64,000 nt of DNA from an uncultured Lachnospiraceae bacterium (GCA_900544445.1 UQVK01000010.1:1-64000); one strand, 5' to 3'; shown: positions 31,178-40,530, counted from the first letter of the stretch. Numbers and translations: made by a program. Notes: generated from the letters alone by a model not told the origin.

Positions 31178-33583
31178 ATGACCAGACAGATTCCGCTTTC
31201 CGAACTCACTCCCGGTACATCCGCCGTTATCCGCAGCCTGCTTTCAGAAGGCACGCTCCGGCGGCGCCTCATCACCGCTGGCTTTCTGGAAAATACCCCG
31301 GTCCGCTGCGTCGTCAGAAGTCCTCTGGGCGAACCTGCCGCTTACCTGATCCGGGATACCGTCGTTGCTCTGCGGCGCAGGGAGGCAGAAACCATCCTTG
31401 TGGGGCCGTCCGGCCAGGCCCCCCTCTCCGGTACAGACAGTACGAGTCGGGAAAGAGAGCCCCTTCTCGTTCTCGCGGGCAATCCCAACGTGGGCAAAAG
31501 CACGGTTTTCAACGCTTTGACCGGACTGAAGCAGCATACGGGCAACTGGGCCGGAAAAACGGTGGAGTGCGCACAGGGCTTCTGCCGCATCGAAAACCGG
31601 CGCTGCCGCGTGGTGGACCTGCCCGGCTGTTATTCCCTGCTCTCCAGCAGCGCTGAAGAAAATGCAGCCCGAACCTTCCTTCTTTCCCACGTTCCTGATG
31701 CGGTCATCGCAGTCTGCGACGCCACCCGCCTGGAAAGCACGCTGCCCCTGGCGCTGCAGCTTCTGGAAATGGGCCTTCCCGTCCTTCTCTGTGTGAATCT
31801 GATGGATGAGGCACAGAGAAGGGGAAAATCTCCCGACCTTTCCCTGTTATCCGAACGACTTTCCATCCCGGTCATCGGGACAAGTGCAAACCGCAGGGAC
31901 GGGCTTGGCGGACTGCGGCAGGCACTTGCCGCGCTTCTGACCGCTGACCGGACGTCACCGGCTCCTTCCTTTCAGATTCCATACCCTGCCGATCTGGAAA
32001 CTGCGCTCTCCCTTCTCGCCCCGGCCGTCCACAGGGCACGCCTGGAAAAGGGCGTCTCTTTATTTCCCGGTGAACGCTTTCTCTGCCTTCAGCTGCTGGA
32101 GGCTTTCCTTCCGGCTTCCTCCGGCACGCCCCGGCAGGCTGTCGGAGAAAAAGCGGAAGCTGCATCCGAAGCAGAATACCTCCTTTCCGACAGCGGTGTC
32201 CGTCAGGCAGCCTCCTCCTGCGCCTCCTTCCTTACGTCCCGCGGCATCGGCCGCGACCAGCTTCCGGAACACAGGGACGCCGCCTGCCGGCTGGCGGTGC
32301 AGAAACTTTGCCAGGGACTTTATCCGCCGCCTTCCGAAGCAGGAAACCGGCTCTCCCGGCTGGACCGCCTTCTTACCGGAAAATGGACCGCCTTTCCGAT
32401 CATGCTTCTCTTTCTGTTTTTCCTGTTCTGGCTCACCATCCGGGGTGCCAATGTTCCTTCCGCCCTGCTTTCTTCCACCTTTTCGCGAATGGAAGCCTTT
32501 TTGTCGCGCGTCCTTTTGTCAGCCGGCTGTCCGCCCGTCGCTGCGGACCTGTTTGTGAACGGCATCTTCGGGACCACCGGCCGGGTGATCTCCGTCATGC
32601 TTCCGCCCATGGCCATTTTCTTTCCTCTGTTTACCCTGCTTGAGGACGCGGGCATCCTTCCCCGGATCGCCTTCAATCTGGACCGGGGCTTTCAGCGCTG
32701 CGGCGCCTGCGGGAAACAGGCGATCACCATGTGCATGGGGCTGGGATGCAACGCCGTCGGCGTCACAGGCAGCCGCATCATAAACGAAAAAAGGGAACGG
32801 CTGCTGGCCATTCTCACCAACAGCTTCGTTCCCTGCAACGGCCGTCTGCCTGCCCTGCTCACCCTGTCGGGCATGCTTTTTTCAGAGAGGCAAATGGACG
32901 GGATTTCCCTCCACCAGGCTTCTGCGGCCTTCGGTCAGACAACAGACCGGCTTCCCGGCGCTTCCGTTTTCAGCGCCTGCTTTCTGCTCGCCCTTCTCCT
33001 TTTGGGCGTTTTGATGACCTTTCTTATCTCCCGGCTGCTTTCCTCCACCCTGTTAAAGGGAGAGGCTTCCCCTCTCCTTCTGGAGCTGCCCGCCTTCCGG
33101 AAGCCAAGGATTGTGCGGGTTCTTCTTCAAAGCGTCTGGGACCGGACGCTCTGCGTGCTGGGAAGGGCAGTCTGTACCGCGGCTCCGGCGGGTCTGATTC
33201 TCTGGCTGCTCTCCCATCTGCAGACGCCGGACGGGAGCGTCCTGCTGGTCCGCCTTACCGCCCTGTTAGACCCCTTCGCCCGCTTATTCGGCATGGATGG
33301 CACCATCCTCACGGGCTTTCTTCTGGGCTTTCCAGCAAACGAAATCGTCCTCCCCATCATCGCTTCGGCCTATTCGGCTCAGGGCGGCCTGCCCCTCTGG
33401 GACCAGAGCACCGTTCTCTGCACGGCCCTGTTCTTTCTGATGCACTGGCCCTGCGCCACCACCCTGCTGACCATCCGGAAGGAAACCGGCAGCCTGCGCT
33501 GGACGCTCGCCGCATTTTTCCTTCCGGCCGCCTGCGGGCTTTCGGCCTGTTTTCTGGTAAATCTGCTGTCTGGAATATTTTAA
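31178..33583 (+). CDS. feoB: Ferrous iron transporter FeoB with fused FeoA domain
   Basis: An 801-residue inner-membrane Fe2+ transporter. Residues ~1-75 are a FeoA/SH3-like domain (IPLSELTPGTSAVIRSL). The G domain begins with G1 GNPNVGKST (~residue 103), followed by the switch region HTGNWAGKTVE, G3 DLPGCYSL and G4 NLMDE. The membrane domain has two gate regions (LLEDAGILPRIAFNLD and the C-terminal LTGFLLGFPANEIVLPII) with conserved cysteines (CMGLGCN, FVPCNGR). ATG 31178 has GGAGG at ideal spacing and is preferred to ATG 31166. No separate feoA gene adjoins it. Confidence 0.93.
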   Translation: MTRQIPLSELTPGTSAVIRSLLSEGTLRRRLITAGFLENTPVRCVVRSPLGEPAAYLIRDTVVALRRREAETILVGPSGQAPLSGTDSTSREREPLLVLAGNPNVGKSTVFNALTGLKQHTGNWAGKTVECAQGFCRIENRRCRVVDLPGCYSLLSSSAEENAARTFLLSHVPDAVIAVCDATRLESTLPLALQLLEMGLPVLLCVNLMDEAQRRGKSPDLSLLSERLSIPVIGTSANRRDGLGGLRQALAALLTADRTSPAPSFQIPYPADLETALSLLAPAVHRARLEKGVSLFPGERFLCLQLLEAFLPASSGTPRQAVGEKAEAASEAEYLLSDSGVRQAASSCASFLTSRGIGRDQLPEHRDAACRLAVQKLCQGLYPPPSEAGNRLSRLDRLLTGKWTAFPIMLLFLFFLFWLTIRGANVPSALLSSTFSRMEAFLSRVLLSAGCPPVAADLFVNGIFGTTGRVISVMLPPMAIFFPLFTLLEDAGILPRIAFNLDRGFQRCGACGKQAITMCMGLGCNAVGVTGSRIINEKRERLLAILTNSFVPCNGRLPALLTLSGMLFSERQMDGISLHQASAAFGQTTDRLPGASVFSACFLLALLLLGVLMTFLISRLLSSTLLKGEASPLLLELPAFRKPRIVRVLLQSVWDRTLCVLGRAVCTAAPAGLILWLLSHLQTPDGSVLLVRLTALLDPFARLFGMDGTILTGFLLGFPANEIVLPIIASAYSAQGGLPLWDQSTVLCTALFFLMHWPCATTLLTIRKETGSLRWTLAAFFLPAACGLSACFLVNLLSGIF

Positions 33584-33621
33584 ATATTCACCAACGCGAT
33601 CGGATGGGAAAAGTTTCACAT

Positions 33622-33664
33622 AAAAAAATGAGACTGATACTTTTCTCTTTGCATCAGTCTCATT
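33622..33664 (-). terminator. Bidirectional hairpin terminator between feoB and the CPBP-like gene
   Basis: A 12-bp perfect stem, AATGAGACTGAT/ATCAGTCTCATT, with a run of seven T on the minus strand. It directly follows the stop of the minus-strand gene and may also stop feoB transcripts. Confidence 0.8.
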
Positions 33665-33670
33665 CAAAAA

Positions 33671-34333
33671 CTATTCAACGTTTTTTCGTTCCTGCCGGAA
33701 TACCCTTATCCGATATCCGGCTATTCTTTCCAGGAAGTGCGCTGCCATAGTAAAAATAATCAATTCCGTATGAAAAAGAACATATCCCGTTCCAATGGAA
33801 AACACAAACGATGCGGCCAATTCCACAACCATTCCATGCCCTGTATTTTTTGCAATCATCCCTTGAATAACAATTCCAACACACCATACAAGTGCGGTTA
33901 AAAGGATTGCCAGATATCCTCCATTCTCTGCTTCCAAGCAATCCAGTATATACCAGAGAAATGTCTGCATCATAAGCCGTTGAGGGATTTCCATGAGGAC
34001 ACCATCTATTCCGCTTGCGAATAAATCTTTTCCACTTTCTATCCTCTTTACGGGCCTATTCATGATCATCAGGCAAACCAGAAACACCGTGACCAGGATT
34101 GTGAGCCAGCTTTTCCAATCTGCAATATTGCTGATATGGAACATCGTACGTCCACTCAATACCATAATAATCCCAGCCGGAATAACTGCCGGCACCACAA
34201 CCGTCAAAACAGACTGGCCAATCCGGCCGAGCTTTGGAAAAAATCTGCCTGAAAGTGTCTCCACTGCCATAGACAGCCCAAACCATATGCCGGAAAGGAG
34301 AATCCCTCCAATTAAAGAAATAAATACAGGCAA
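33671..34333 (-). CDS. CPBP-like intramembrane protease-family protein
   Basis: A 220-residue membrane protein with about seven helices. A weak match to the CPBP (Abi/CAAX protease) family is visible: MEIPQRLMMQ where EExxxR is expected, and later histidine-containing helices (LFHTELIIF, MAAHFL). The first glutamate of the usual EE pair is not present, so activity is doubtful. The start appears to be TTG at 34333. It is 30 bp after the arabinofuranosidase gene, may be cotranscribed, and is AT-rich relative to neighbours, suggesting acquisition. Confidence 0.5.
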   Translation of the reverse strand: MPVFISLIGGILLSGIWFGLSMAVETLSGRFFPKLGRIGQSVLTVVVPAVIPAGIIMVLSGRTMFHISNIADWKSWLTILVTVFLVCLMIMNRPVKRIESGKDLFASGIDGVLMEIPQRLMMQTFLWYILDCLEAENGGYLAILLTALVWCVGIVIQGMIAKNTGHGMVVELAASFVFSIGTGYVLFHTELIIFTMAAHFLERIAGYRIRVFRQERKNVE

Positions 34334-34363
34334 CTATCGTTCATCCCCTTTCCACTTTTATTT

Positions 34364-36334
34364 TCATCCCTTCACCGGAATCCGCGCCACCACAAAGCCG
34401 TATGCCGGAAGTTCCAGCTTACCCGTATACGCGGCTTCTTCGGTCTGAACCGTCACCTTCTCCGGATCAGTGATGCAGTTGTAGTCCTCTTCCTTTCCGG
34501 AAAGGCTCATCCGCTTCATGCTTCCTGCCGGGGTGTAAGCTTCCGCCAGGCTGAGCGTGATTTCCTTCGGCTCCGCATTGCGATTCACCGCCTTGATGAT
34601 GATCTCTCCGGTCTTTTCATCCAGGGAGACATTGGCATAGATTTCCTCTTCGCGAAGCTTCTTTTCCTGCCCGTCCATGGAAAGCGTCACCGTTCCCATG
34701 TTTTCCGCATACAGCTTCTGTACATAATAGCTGGGCGTGCCGTAGGCGCGGCAGTCGTCGAACCAGATCATGTCGGGAGACCACTGAGCATAGCCGACAC
34801 GGGCGAACAGAGGCGCATAGGAGGCCAGAACCACCACATCCGCGTTTCTCTCAAGGCCGGTCAGAAAAGCCGCCTCCGCCAGCGCGCCGCCCAGGGTGTT
34901 GGCGTCCGGACGGTTCATCCCGCTCACCGGATGGGCCGCATATTCTCCGGAAAATACCTTTACCTCTCTCGGATATTCGTCATAAAAATCCGCGTGCTCA
35001 TACAGCCACTCCGGCTTCACATAATAGTGCTCGTCCACCGCATAGACGAAGTTTTCCTTTTTCGGCGCCTTCTCATAATAAAACTTCCAGGCAGCGTCAT
35101 ACCGTTCCGAAGTGATGTCAGGGCCTGCGGAACCGATCAGCTGCATGTCCGGATACTTTTCATGGATCGCCTTTTCAAAGGCTTCATAGCGGGCGAAGAA
35201 ATCCACCTTATCCGTCTGCCACTGCTCATTGCCGATTCCCATCATCGTCATGCCGAAGGGCTCGGGATGGCCCATCTGCGCGCGCAGAGCGCCCCACTTT
35301 GTATCCGTTCCCCCATTTGCGAATTCCACCAGATCCAGCGCATCCTGAATGAACTCCTGGAATTCCGGCTCATCCATCTCCACCAGCTCATAGGACTGAT
35401 ACTGGCAGGCAAGCCCCACATTCAGCACGGGAAGCGGCTTCGCGCCGATCAGCTCGCACAGCAGGAAATATTCATAATAGCCGAGTCCCAGCGTCTGGTT
35501 GTAATGGGAATAGCAGGTATGGAATCCGTTCTCCGGCTTCGTTTCATGCACTGCCCAGCGGTTGAAGTTGCTTCTTCTGCCCTCCGGTCTTCCCACGCTC
35601 TCCTTCCAGCGGTAACGGTTTTCCAGTGTATTTCCCTCGATGATACAGCCGCCCGGGAAACGAAGGAAGCCGGGCTTTAAGCCTTTCAGCAGTTCGAACA
35701 GATCCTTTCGGAAAATGCCCGCTACCGCATCCTGGGGCATGAGAGAAATGAAATCAAACTCCACCACACCGGGCTCCGTCAGGGAAATTACAAACTGCGC
35801 TCCCCGCACATCCTCTTCGGCGGTCAGCACCGCTTCATAACGGTTCCATTTCTGCCAGGTATGCTCCGGCACATGGATGCAGGAAACTTCCGCCTTCGCG
35901 TATATTTTCCGATCCTTTACCACGGACACCTCCAGATCGCCCTGAAAGGAAACGCATCTGGCATAGAAGGATGCCCGATAGGTTTTTCCCTTTTCCAGCC
36001 TCACGCCGTCATAGGCCTTGTTGGCGAAGCCCTGTCCTGCGTAATCTGCCGTGAATCTGAGATAATGGGGATTTGCCCGGTCTACGGGACTTCCCATCAC
36101 ATATTCCATCCGTCCTTCGCCGTGCTCCTTCGTGGCGCTCCAGCCATAGCCGCTGTCCAGCTTCGTATAATAGTCTCCCACCGTGCCGTAGCAGTCCAGG
36201 AATTCAAAGGACCTGTTTTCGATCATTTCCGCATACAGACCGCCGTCTGCCGCATAGTTGATGTCCTCAAAGAAGAGTCCGATCATTCCTTCCTGAATCG
36301 GCACACCCTTTTTGTCTGAAATAAAAAGCTCCAT
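34364..36334 (-). CDS. GH51 alpha-L-arabinofuranosidase
   Basis: A 656-residue intracellular glycoside hydrolase releasing arabinose from arabino-oligosaccharides. An N-terminal carbohydrate-binding-like beta domain (residues ~60-200) is followed by the (beta/alpha)8 barrel. The acid/base is E370 in MGIGNEQW and the nucleophile E464 in FSGEYAAH. The C-terminal beta sandwich holds AVNRNAEPKEITLSL. No signal peptide is present. ATG 36334 sits seven bases after AGGAGG; the frame opens further upstream only into the structured leader. No transporter adjoins it. Confidence 0.92.
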   Translation of the reverse strand: MELFISDKKGVPIQEGMIGLFFEDINYAADGGLYAEMIENRSFEFLDCYGTVGDYYTKLDSGYGWSATKEHGEGRMEYVMGSPVDRANPHYLRFTADYAGQGFANKAYDGVRLEKGKTYRASFYARCVSFQGDLEVSVVKDRKIYAKAEVSCIHVPEHTWQKWNRYEAVLTAEEDVRGAQFVISLTEPGVVEFDFISLMPQDAVAGIFRKDLFELLKGLKPGFLRFPGGCIIEGNTLENRYRWKESVGRPEGRRSNFNRWAVHETKPENGFHTCYSHYNQTLGLGYYEYFLLCELIGAKPLPVLNVGLACQYQSYELVEMDEPEFQEFIQDALDLVEFANGGTDTKWGALRAQMGHPEPFGMTMMGIGNEQWQTDKVDFFARYEAFEKAIHEKYPDMQLIGSAGPDITSERYDAAWKFYYEKAPKKENFVYAVDEHYYVKPEWLYEHADFYDEYPREVKVFSGEYAAHPVSGMNRPDANTLGGALAEAAFLTGLERNADVVVLASYAPLFARVGYAQWSPDMIWFDDCRAYGTPSYYVQKLYAENMGTVTLSMDGQEKKLREEEIYANVSLDEKTGEIIIKAVNRNAEPKEITLSLAEAYTPAGSMKRMSLSGKEEDYNCITDPEKVTVQTEEAAYTGKLELPAYGFVVARIPVKG

Positions 36335-36339
36335 ATCTA

Positions 36340-36457
36340 CCTCCTGATTTGCCGCCGCAGGCGGTTTTTTATTCTGATAAAGAATGGCGTCAGCCATTCT
36401 TTGGCGGGAACCATCGGTTCACGCCGGCCTCCTGATTTGCCGCCGCAGGCGGTTTTT
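36340..36457 (-). repeat. 30-bp direct repeats flanking two hairpins in the arabinofuranosidase leader
   Basis: Perfect 30-bp direct repeats at 36340-36369 and 36428-36457; each has a CCGCC/GGCGG hairpin and AATCAGGAGG on the minus strand. Between them lie GGCGTGAACC-gat-GGTTCCCGCC and AAGAATGGC-tgac-GCCATTCTT. Architecture matches the sulfatase leader, and the second hairpin differs from the one there by a compensatory base pair (C-G to T-A). Confidence 0.85.
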
Positions 36458-36465
36458 CTTCCATC

Positions 36466-36494
36466 ATTATAAAGAATATCGCCGGTCCTGTAAA
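36466..36494 (-). promoter_or_regulatory. Promoter of the arabinofuranosidase gene
   Basis: Minus strand: TTTACA (36489-36494), 17 bp, TATAAT (36466-36471). Transcription would start near 36459, so the leader begins almost exactly at the upstream repeat unit. Nothing further was recognised in the AT-rich stretch 36495-36737. Confidence 0.75.
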
Positions 36495-36737
36495 TGACAG
36501 TTTTCTTCTTTTCGTGCCCACGGCCTGTCTGATGCCTGCCATATGTGAAAAGTTTGCCAAAAATTCTTAACTTTTCTTAAAGGATTTTCGTCTGTTTTTT
36601 ATTTTTTCTTTTGAATCCGTACATACTCTCGTCACATTTTTCGGGTATCATAAATATCAGTTGAAGGAAACACGGAATTGTGCCGGTCAGAAAATATGCG
36701 TTGCAGTTCTGCTGGAATAAACTTCATAAAACAAAGT

Positions 36738-36764
36738 GAAGGCCTCGTTTGAAACGGGGCCTTC
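36738..36764 (-). terminator. Terminator of the GNAT-VOC gene
   Basis: Stem GAAGGCCCCG/CGAGGCCTTC with a 7-nt loop (one G-T pair), followed on the minus strand by ACTTTGTTTT. Confidence 0.75.
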
Positions 36765-36771
36765 CGCTATT

Positions 36772-37728
36772 TCAGGATTCTTTCCGGTCAACCACACAAA
36801 AGGGGTTTCCGTCCGGATCATGCAGCACCACATAATCTGCGCCGGGCGGGTAATTCCACTCCGCCCTCGTCGCTCCCAGTTTCAGAAGCCGGTTCACTTC
36901 CTTTTCCTGATCCTCCGTAAACAGATCGATATGATGGCGCTTCGCCTTTTCCGAAGATACGAGGCTGATGGAAAGCTGGATCCCCTCCCCATCCTTCGGA
37001 ATCAGGATCGCCCAGTCGTCCGAAGCGGGATACTTCAGCCGGTAGTTAAGCGCCCTGCTCCAGAAGTCCACGGCCCTCCTCACATTTTTTACCCCCCAGA
37101 CGATGGCTCCCACCCTAAGCGGACTTCCATCCGGCGCCGTCTGACCGCCAACCGTTGCCCGCGCCCTGATCTTCGGCTGCCGGTCAAATTCCAGATACCA
37201 GAAAAGGGCCGTTTCCTCCGAATACGGCCGGTCAAACTGGCGGTACAGCTTCGTGTTCACCCCGCCCAGTTCCATTCCGATGGCGGAATAAAAGCGGCAT
37301 GCCGCCACATTGTTATCCTGAGTCTCCAGAGAAAGCCCCTTCAGCCCCTGCGCCTTCGCCCATGCGCAGGCCCATTCCATCAGGGCTTTTCCCGCGCCCT
37401 TTCTTCTGTGTTGCGCCGCCACGCAGAGATCCTCCACAAAAGCGTACCGGTTCCAGTCCCTGTGCAGCACTGTCTGACCGATGCATTCCTCCCCGTCGTA
37501 GCACAGAAATACCGCCCTGTCCCCGCTTCCGATGTATGCGGTATAATCCACCTCATCGCAGGGATAGGTTTTCAGGTATCGTTCCTCCTCCGGCAGAAGG
37601 CTTTCCTTCAGGCTCCATCTGCCGTTCTGAAGGGAGGGAATGACTTTTCCCAGGATTTCAAAGGGCTGGTTTGCCCGATTGATGTCGGACAGATTCTGTT
37701 CACTCAGCGCTTCGATACGAAATGGCAT
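36772..37728 (-). CDS. GNAT acetyltransferase - VOC domain fusion
   Basis: A 318-residue fusion. Residues 1-~175 are a GNAT domain closely resembling streptothricin N-acetyltransferases: CIGQTVLHRDWNRYAFVEDL, then the acetyl-CoA loop QHRRKGAGKAL and LSLETQDNNVAACRFYSAIG. Residues ~198-318 are a glyoxalase/bleomycin-resistance (VOC) domain: RVGAIVWGVKNVRRAVDFW, HHIDLFTEDQEKEV and YVVLHDPDGNPFCVV. Both halves are families tied to antibiotic or toxin modification, so a resistance or detoxification role is plausible but unproven. ATG 37728 was used. The gene is monocistronic with its own terminator. Confidence 0.82.
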   Translation of the reverse strand: MPFRIEALSEQNLSDINRANQPFEILGKVIPSLQNGRWSLKESLLPEEERYLKTYPCDEVDYTAYIGSGDRAVFLCYDGEECIGQTVLHRDWNRYAFVEDLCVAAQHRRKGAGKALMEWACAWAKAQGLKGLSLETQDNNVAACRFYSAIGMELGGVNTKLYRQFDRPYSEETALFWYLEFDRQPKIRARATVGGQTAPDGSPLRVGAIVWGVKNVRRAVDFWSRALNYRLKYPASDDWAILIPKDGEGIQLSISLVSSEKAKRHHIDLFTEDQEKEVNRLLKLGATRAEWNYPPGADYVVLHDPDGNPFCVVDRKES

Positions 37729-37766
37729 GTTTCCGCCTCCCTCATTTGAAAAATCTCCCGGTCTAT

Positions 37767-38894
37767 TTACTCAATCGTTCCCCCGCCGAGCACGTACTCT
37801 CCGTCGTAGAACACCACGGCCTGCCCGGGGGTCACCGCGCGGACGGGCTCGTCAAAGGTAACGCGCAGGCGGTCCGGGCCGATGCGCTCCATGAGACAGG
37901 GCGCTCCCGCATGGGCATATCGGATCTTGGCGAGAGCACGGCGCGGCTCTGTCAGATCCGGGATGGCCATGAAATTCAGGCCGCTGCAGGTCAGATGGTC
38001 CGTAAACACATCCCTGCCTTCTCCGATCACCACCTCGTTAGTTTCCGGACGGATGGCGGTCACAAACATGGGACGGCCCATGGACAGGTTCAGCCCCTTG
38101 CGCTGCCCCACCGTATAGTGGGTGATTCCCTTATGGCGGCCCAGCACTTCTCCCGACCCGGAAACGAAATTGCCCGGCCCGGGAACCTGGCCGCCCCGCT
38201 CCCGTTCAATGAAGGCCGCGTAATCATGGTCCGGAATGAAGCAGATCTCTTGGCTGTCCTTTTTATGGGCGACGGGAAGCCCGGCGTCCTGTGCCATCTG
38301 CCGGATCTGCTCCTTGGTATACGCTCCCACGGGCATCAGCGTGTGCGCCAGCTGATCCTGGGTCAGCGCATAGAGCGCGTAGGTCTGGTCCTTTCTGGCC
38401 GTCACCGAATTGCGGATGCAGAAACGGCCGTTTTCCAGCCGGTCAATCCTGGCGTAATGGCCGGTGGCGATGTACTCCGCTCCAATGGCCAGACTCTTGT
38501 TCAGCAGAGCCTCCCACTTCACGTACCGGTTACAGGCAATACAGGGATTCGGCGTTCTTCCATGCAGATACTCCTCCACGAAATAATCCATCACGTACTG
38601 CCGGAATTCTCTTTTAAAATTCATCACATAATAGGGAATGCCCAGATGATCCGCCACTCTCCTGGCGTCCTCCACCGCGCTCAGGCCGCAGCAGCCCACG
38701 TCCTCCCGGCCGTCATCCGCGCTCTGCCGCTCCCCGGAAGCGGAACAGGCACAGTTTTGCTGTGCCTCGCTCCGTTCGTCCTGCCAGATCTGCATGGTGA
38801 CACCGATCACCTCATATCCCTGCTCCTTTAACAGCAGGGCAGCCACGGAGGAGTCCACCCCTCCGGACATTCCCACGATCACTTTCGGACCCAT
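37767..38894 (-). CDS. mnmA: tRNA-specific 2-thiouridylase MnmA
   Basis: A 375-residue enzyme making the s2U34 modification of tRNA-Lys, Glu and Gln. The PP-loop is VGMSGGVDSSVAALLL at the N-terminus. Catalytic cysteines are in RTPNPCIACNRYVKW and SQEICFIPD. The C-terminal domains are normal (GLNLSMGRPMFVTA and AVTPGQAVVFYDG). A cysteine-rich insertion, QNCACSASGERQS...GCCG, lies between the PP-loop and the conserved DARRVA helix. It follows nifS-nifU, which provide sulfur, with a one-base gap to nifU, so sulfur delivery and tRNA thiolation are coupled. Confidence 0.95.
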   Translation of the reverse strand: MGPKVIVGMSGGVDSSVAALLLKEQGYEVIGVTMQIWQDERSEAQQNCACSASGERQSADDGREDVGCCGLSAVEDARRVADHLGIPYYVMNFKREFRQYVMDYFVEEYLHGRTPNPCIACNRYVKWEALLNKSLAIGAEYIATGHYARIDRLENGRFCIRNSVTARKDQTYALYALTQDQLAHTLMPVGAYTKEQIRQMAQDAGLPVAHKKDSQEICFIPDHDYAAFIERERGGQVPGPGNFVSGSGEVLGRHKGITHYTVGQRKGLNLSMGRPMFVTAIRPETNEVVIGEGRDVFTDHLTCSGLNFMAIPDLTEPRRALAKIRYAHAGAPCLMERIGPDRLRVTFDEPVRAVTPGQAVVFYDGEYVLGGGTIE

Positions 38895-38895
38895 A

Positions 38896-39339
38896 TTAAT
38901 ATTCTTCCTCTTCCTGCTCTTCTCCCTCATGGATGTCGGACTTGGGCTTCTCCAGACCCTCGATCACGATGCCCTTCTTCTGCGCGTAATCCCACAGCGC
39001 CGCGTGGATCGCTTCCTCCGCCAGCAGGGAGCAGTGTACCTTCACCGGCGGAAGGCCGTCCAGCGCCTCCATCACTGCCTTGTTCGTCACCTGCATGGCC
39101 TCCTGAACCGTCTTTCCCTTCACCAGCTCCGTCGCCATGCTGCTGGTCGCCACGGCCGCTCCGCAGCCAAAGGTTTTAAATTTCACATCACGGATGATTC
39201 CGTCGTCGTCGATATCCAGAAAAATTCTCATGATATCTCCGCACTTCGCATTTCCAACCGTTCCAACGCCGCTGGCGTTCTCTATTTCTCCCACATTTCT
39301 GGGATGCTCAAAATGATCCATTACCTTTTCACTGTACAT
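38896..39339 (-). CDS. nifU: NifU/IscU-like iron-sulfur cluster scaffold
   Basis: A 147-residue scaffold with three conserved cysteines: NAKCGDIMR, KTFGCGAAVATSS and KVHCSLLAEEA. The C-terminal 20 residues are very acidic (HEGEEQEEEEY). It accepts sulfur from the cysteine desulfurase encoded immediately upstream (6-bp gap) and assembles Fe-S clusters. The ATG follows GAGGTAATAA. Length fits the short NifU-like proteins of clostridia. Confidence 0.94.
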   Translation of the reverse strand: MYSEKVMDHFEHPRNVGEIENASGVGTVGNAKCGDIMRIFLDIDDDGIIRDVKFKTFGCGAAVATSSMATELVKGKTVQEAMQVTNKAVMEALDGLPPVKVHCSLLAEEAIHAALWDYAQKKGIVIEGLEKPKSDIHEGEEQEEEEY

Positions 39340-39345
39340 GTATTA

Positions 39346-40530
39346 TTACCTCTTTTCTTTCTTGATGAAGTCCTCATACAGAGGGGACATATCTCTGAGT
39401 CGTGCAACGATCTCCTTAATCGCCTCCACTGTGGTATCCAGCTCCTCCTTCGTATTTTCCTCGCTGAGGGTCAGACGGAGGGAACCATGGGCGATCTCAT
39501 GGGGAAGGCCGATGGCCAGAAGCACATGGGAAGGGTCCAGCGAGCCTGAGGTACAGGCGGAGCCGCTGGAGGCGCAGATGCCTCTCATGTCCAGCATGAT
39601 GAGAAGGGATTCTCCCTCCACAAACCGGAAGCTGAAATTCACGTTGTTGGGAAGCCTCCGGGTGCGGTCGCCGTTCAGACGACAGTAGGGAACCTCCTCT
39701 TCGATCCGCCGGATCAGATAATCCCTGAGCTCGATCTCTTTTTTCGTTTTCTCTTCCATCCGGGCGAAGGCGCGTTCGCTGGCCGCTCCCAGGCCCACGA
39801 TGCCCGGCACGTTCTCCGTACCCGCGCGCCTGCTTCTCTCCTGCGCCCCGCCATGGATGAAGGAGCGGGTCTTTAATCCCTTGCGGATATAAAGGAAGCC
39901 GATCCCCTTCGGGCCGTTCAGTTTATGAGCGCTGGCGCTGAGCATATCGATCTGATACTCGTCCACGTTGATGGGAAGCTGTCCGTACGCCTGCACCGCG
40001 TCCGTATGGAACAGAATTCCATGCTCCTTCGCAATCCGTCCGATCTCTTTGATGGGCTGAATCGTTCCGATCTCATTGTTGGCAAACATGACGGAAATGA
40101 GGATCGTATCCGGGCGGATCGCCTTTTCCAGCTCGTCCAGCTTCAGGATGCCGTTCTCATCCACGCCCACGTAGGTGACCTCAAATCCTCTTTTTTCCAG
40201 ATATTCGCAGGTATGCAGCACCGCGTGATGCTCGATGGCGGAGGTGATGATATGCTTTCCCTTCTGCGCATAGGCTTCTGCGGTCGCCTTGATGGCCCAG
40301 TTATCCGCCTCGCTTCCGCCTGCGGTAAAATAAATCTCGTTGGTCGCGGCGCCCAGACTCTTCGCGATGGATTCCCGTACCCCGCTGACCGCCTTCTTAC
40401 TCTCCGTTCCCAGAGAATAAATGCTGCTGGGGTTTCCGTAATGCTCCGAAAAATACGGGAGCATGGCCTTCACCACCTCCGGCGCAGTCTTCGTTGTCGC
40501 CGCATTATCCAGATAAATGATCTGTTTCAT
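39346..40530 (-). CDS. nifS: Cysteine desulfurase (NifS/IscS type)
   Basis: A 394-residue PLP enzyme removing sulfur from cysteine. The N-terminus IIYLDNAATTKTAPEVV is diagnostic. The PLP lysine is in LSASAHKLNGPKG, and the active cysteine is in the short loop GICASSGSACTSGSL near residue 325. It heads the nifS-nifU-mnmA operon and supplies sulfur both for clusters and for tRNA thiolation. A strong promoter with a dyad lies 124 bp upstream. No IscR-type regulator gene is present in the window. Confidence 0.96.
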   Translation of the reverse strand: MKQIIYLDNAATTKTAPEVVKAMLPYFSEHYGNPSSIYSLGTESKKAVSGVRESIAKSLGAATNEIYFTAGGSEADNWAIKATAEAYAQKGKHIITSAIEHHAVLHTCEYLEKRGFEVTYVGVDENGILKLDELEKAIRPDTILISVMFANNEIGTIQPIKEIGRIAKEHGILFHTDAVQAYGQLPINVDEYQIDMLSASAHKLNGPKGIGFLYIRKGLKTRSFIHGGAQERSRRAGTENVPGIVGLGAASERAFARMEEKTKKEIELRDYLIRRIEEEVPYCRLNGDRTRRLPNNVNFSFRFVEGESLLIMLDMRGICASSGSACTSGSLDPSHVLLAIGLPHEIAHGSLRLTLSEENTKEELDTTVEAIKEIVARLRDMSPLYEDFIKKEKR

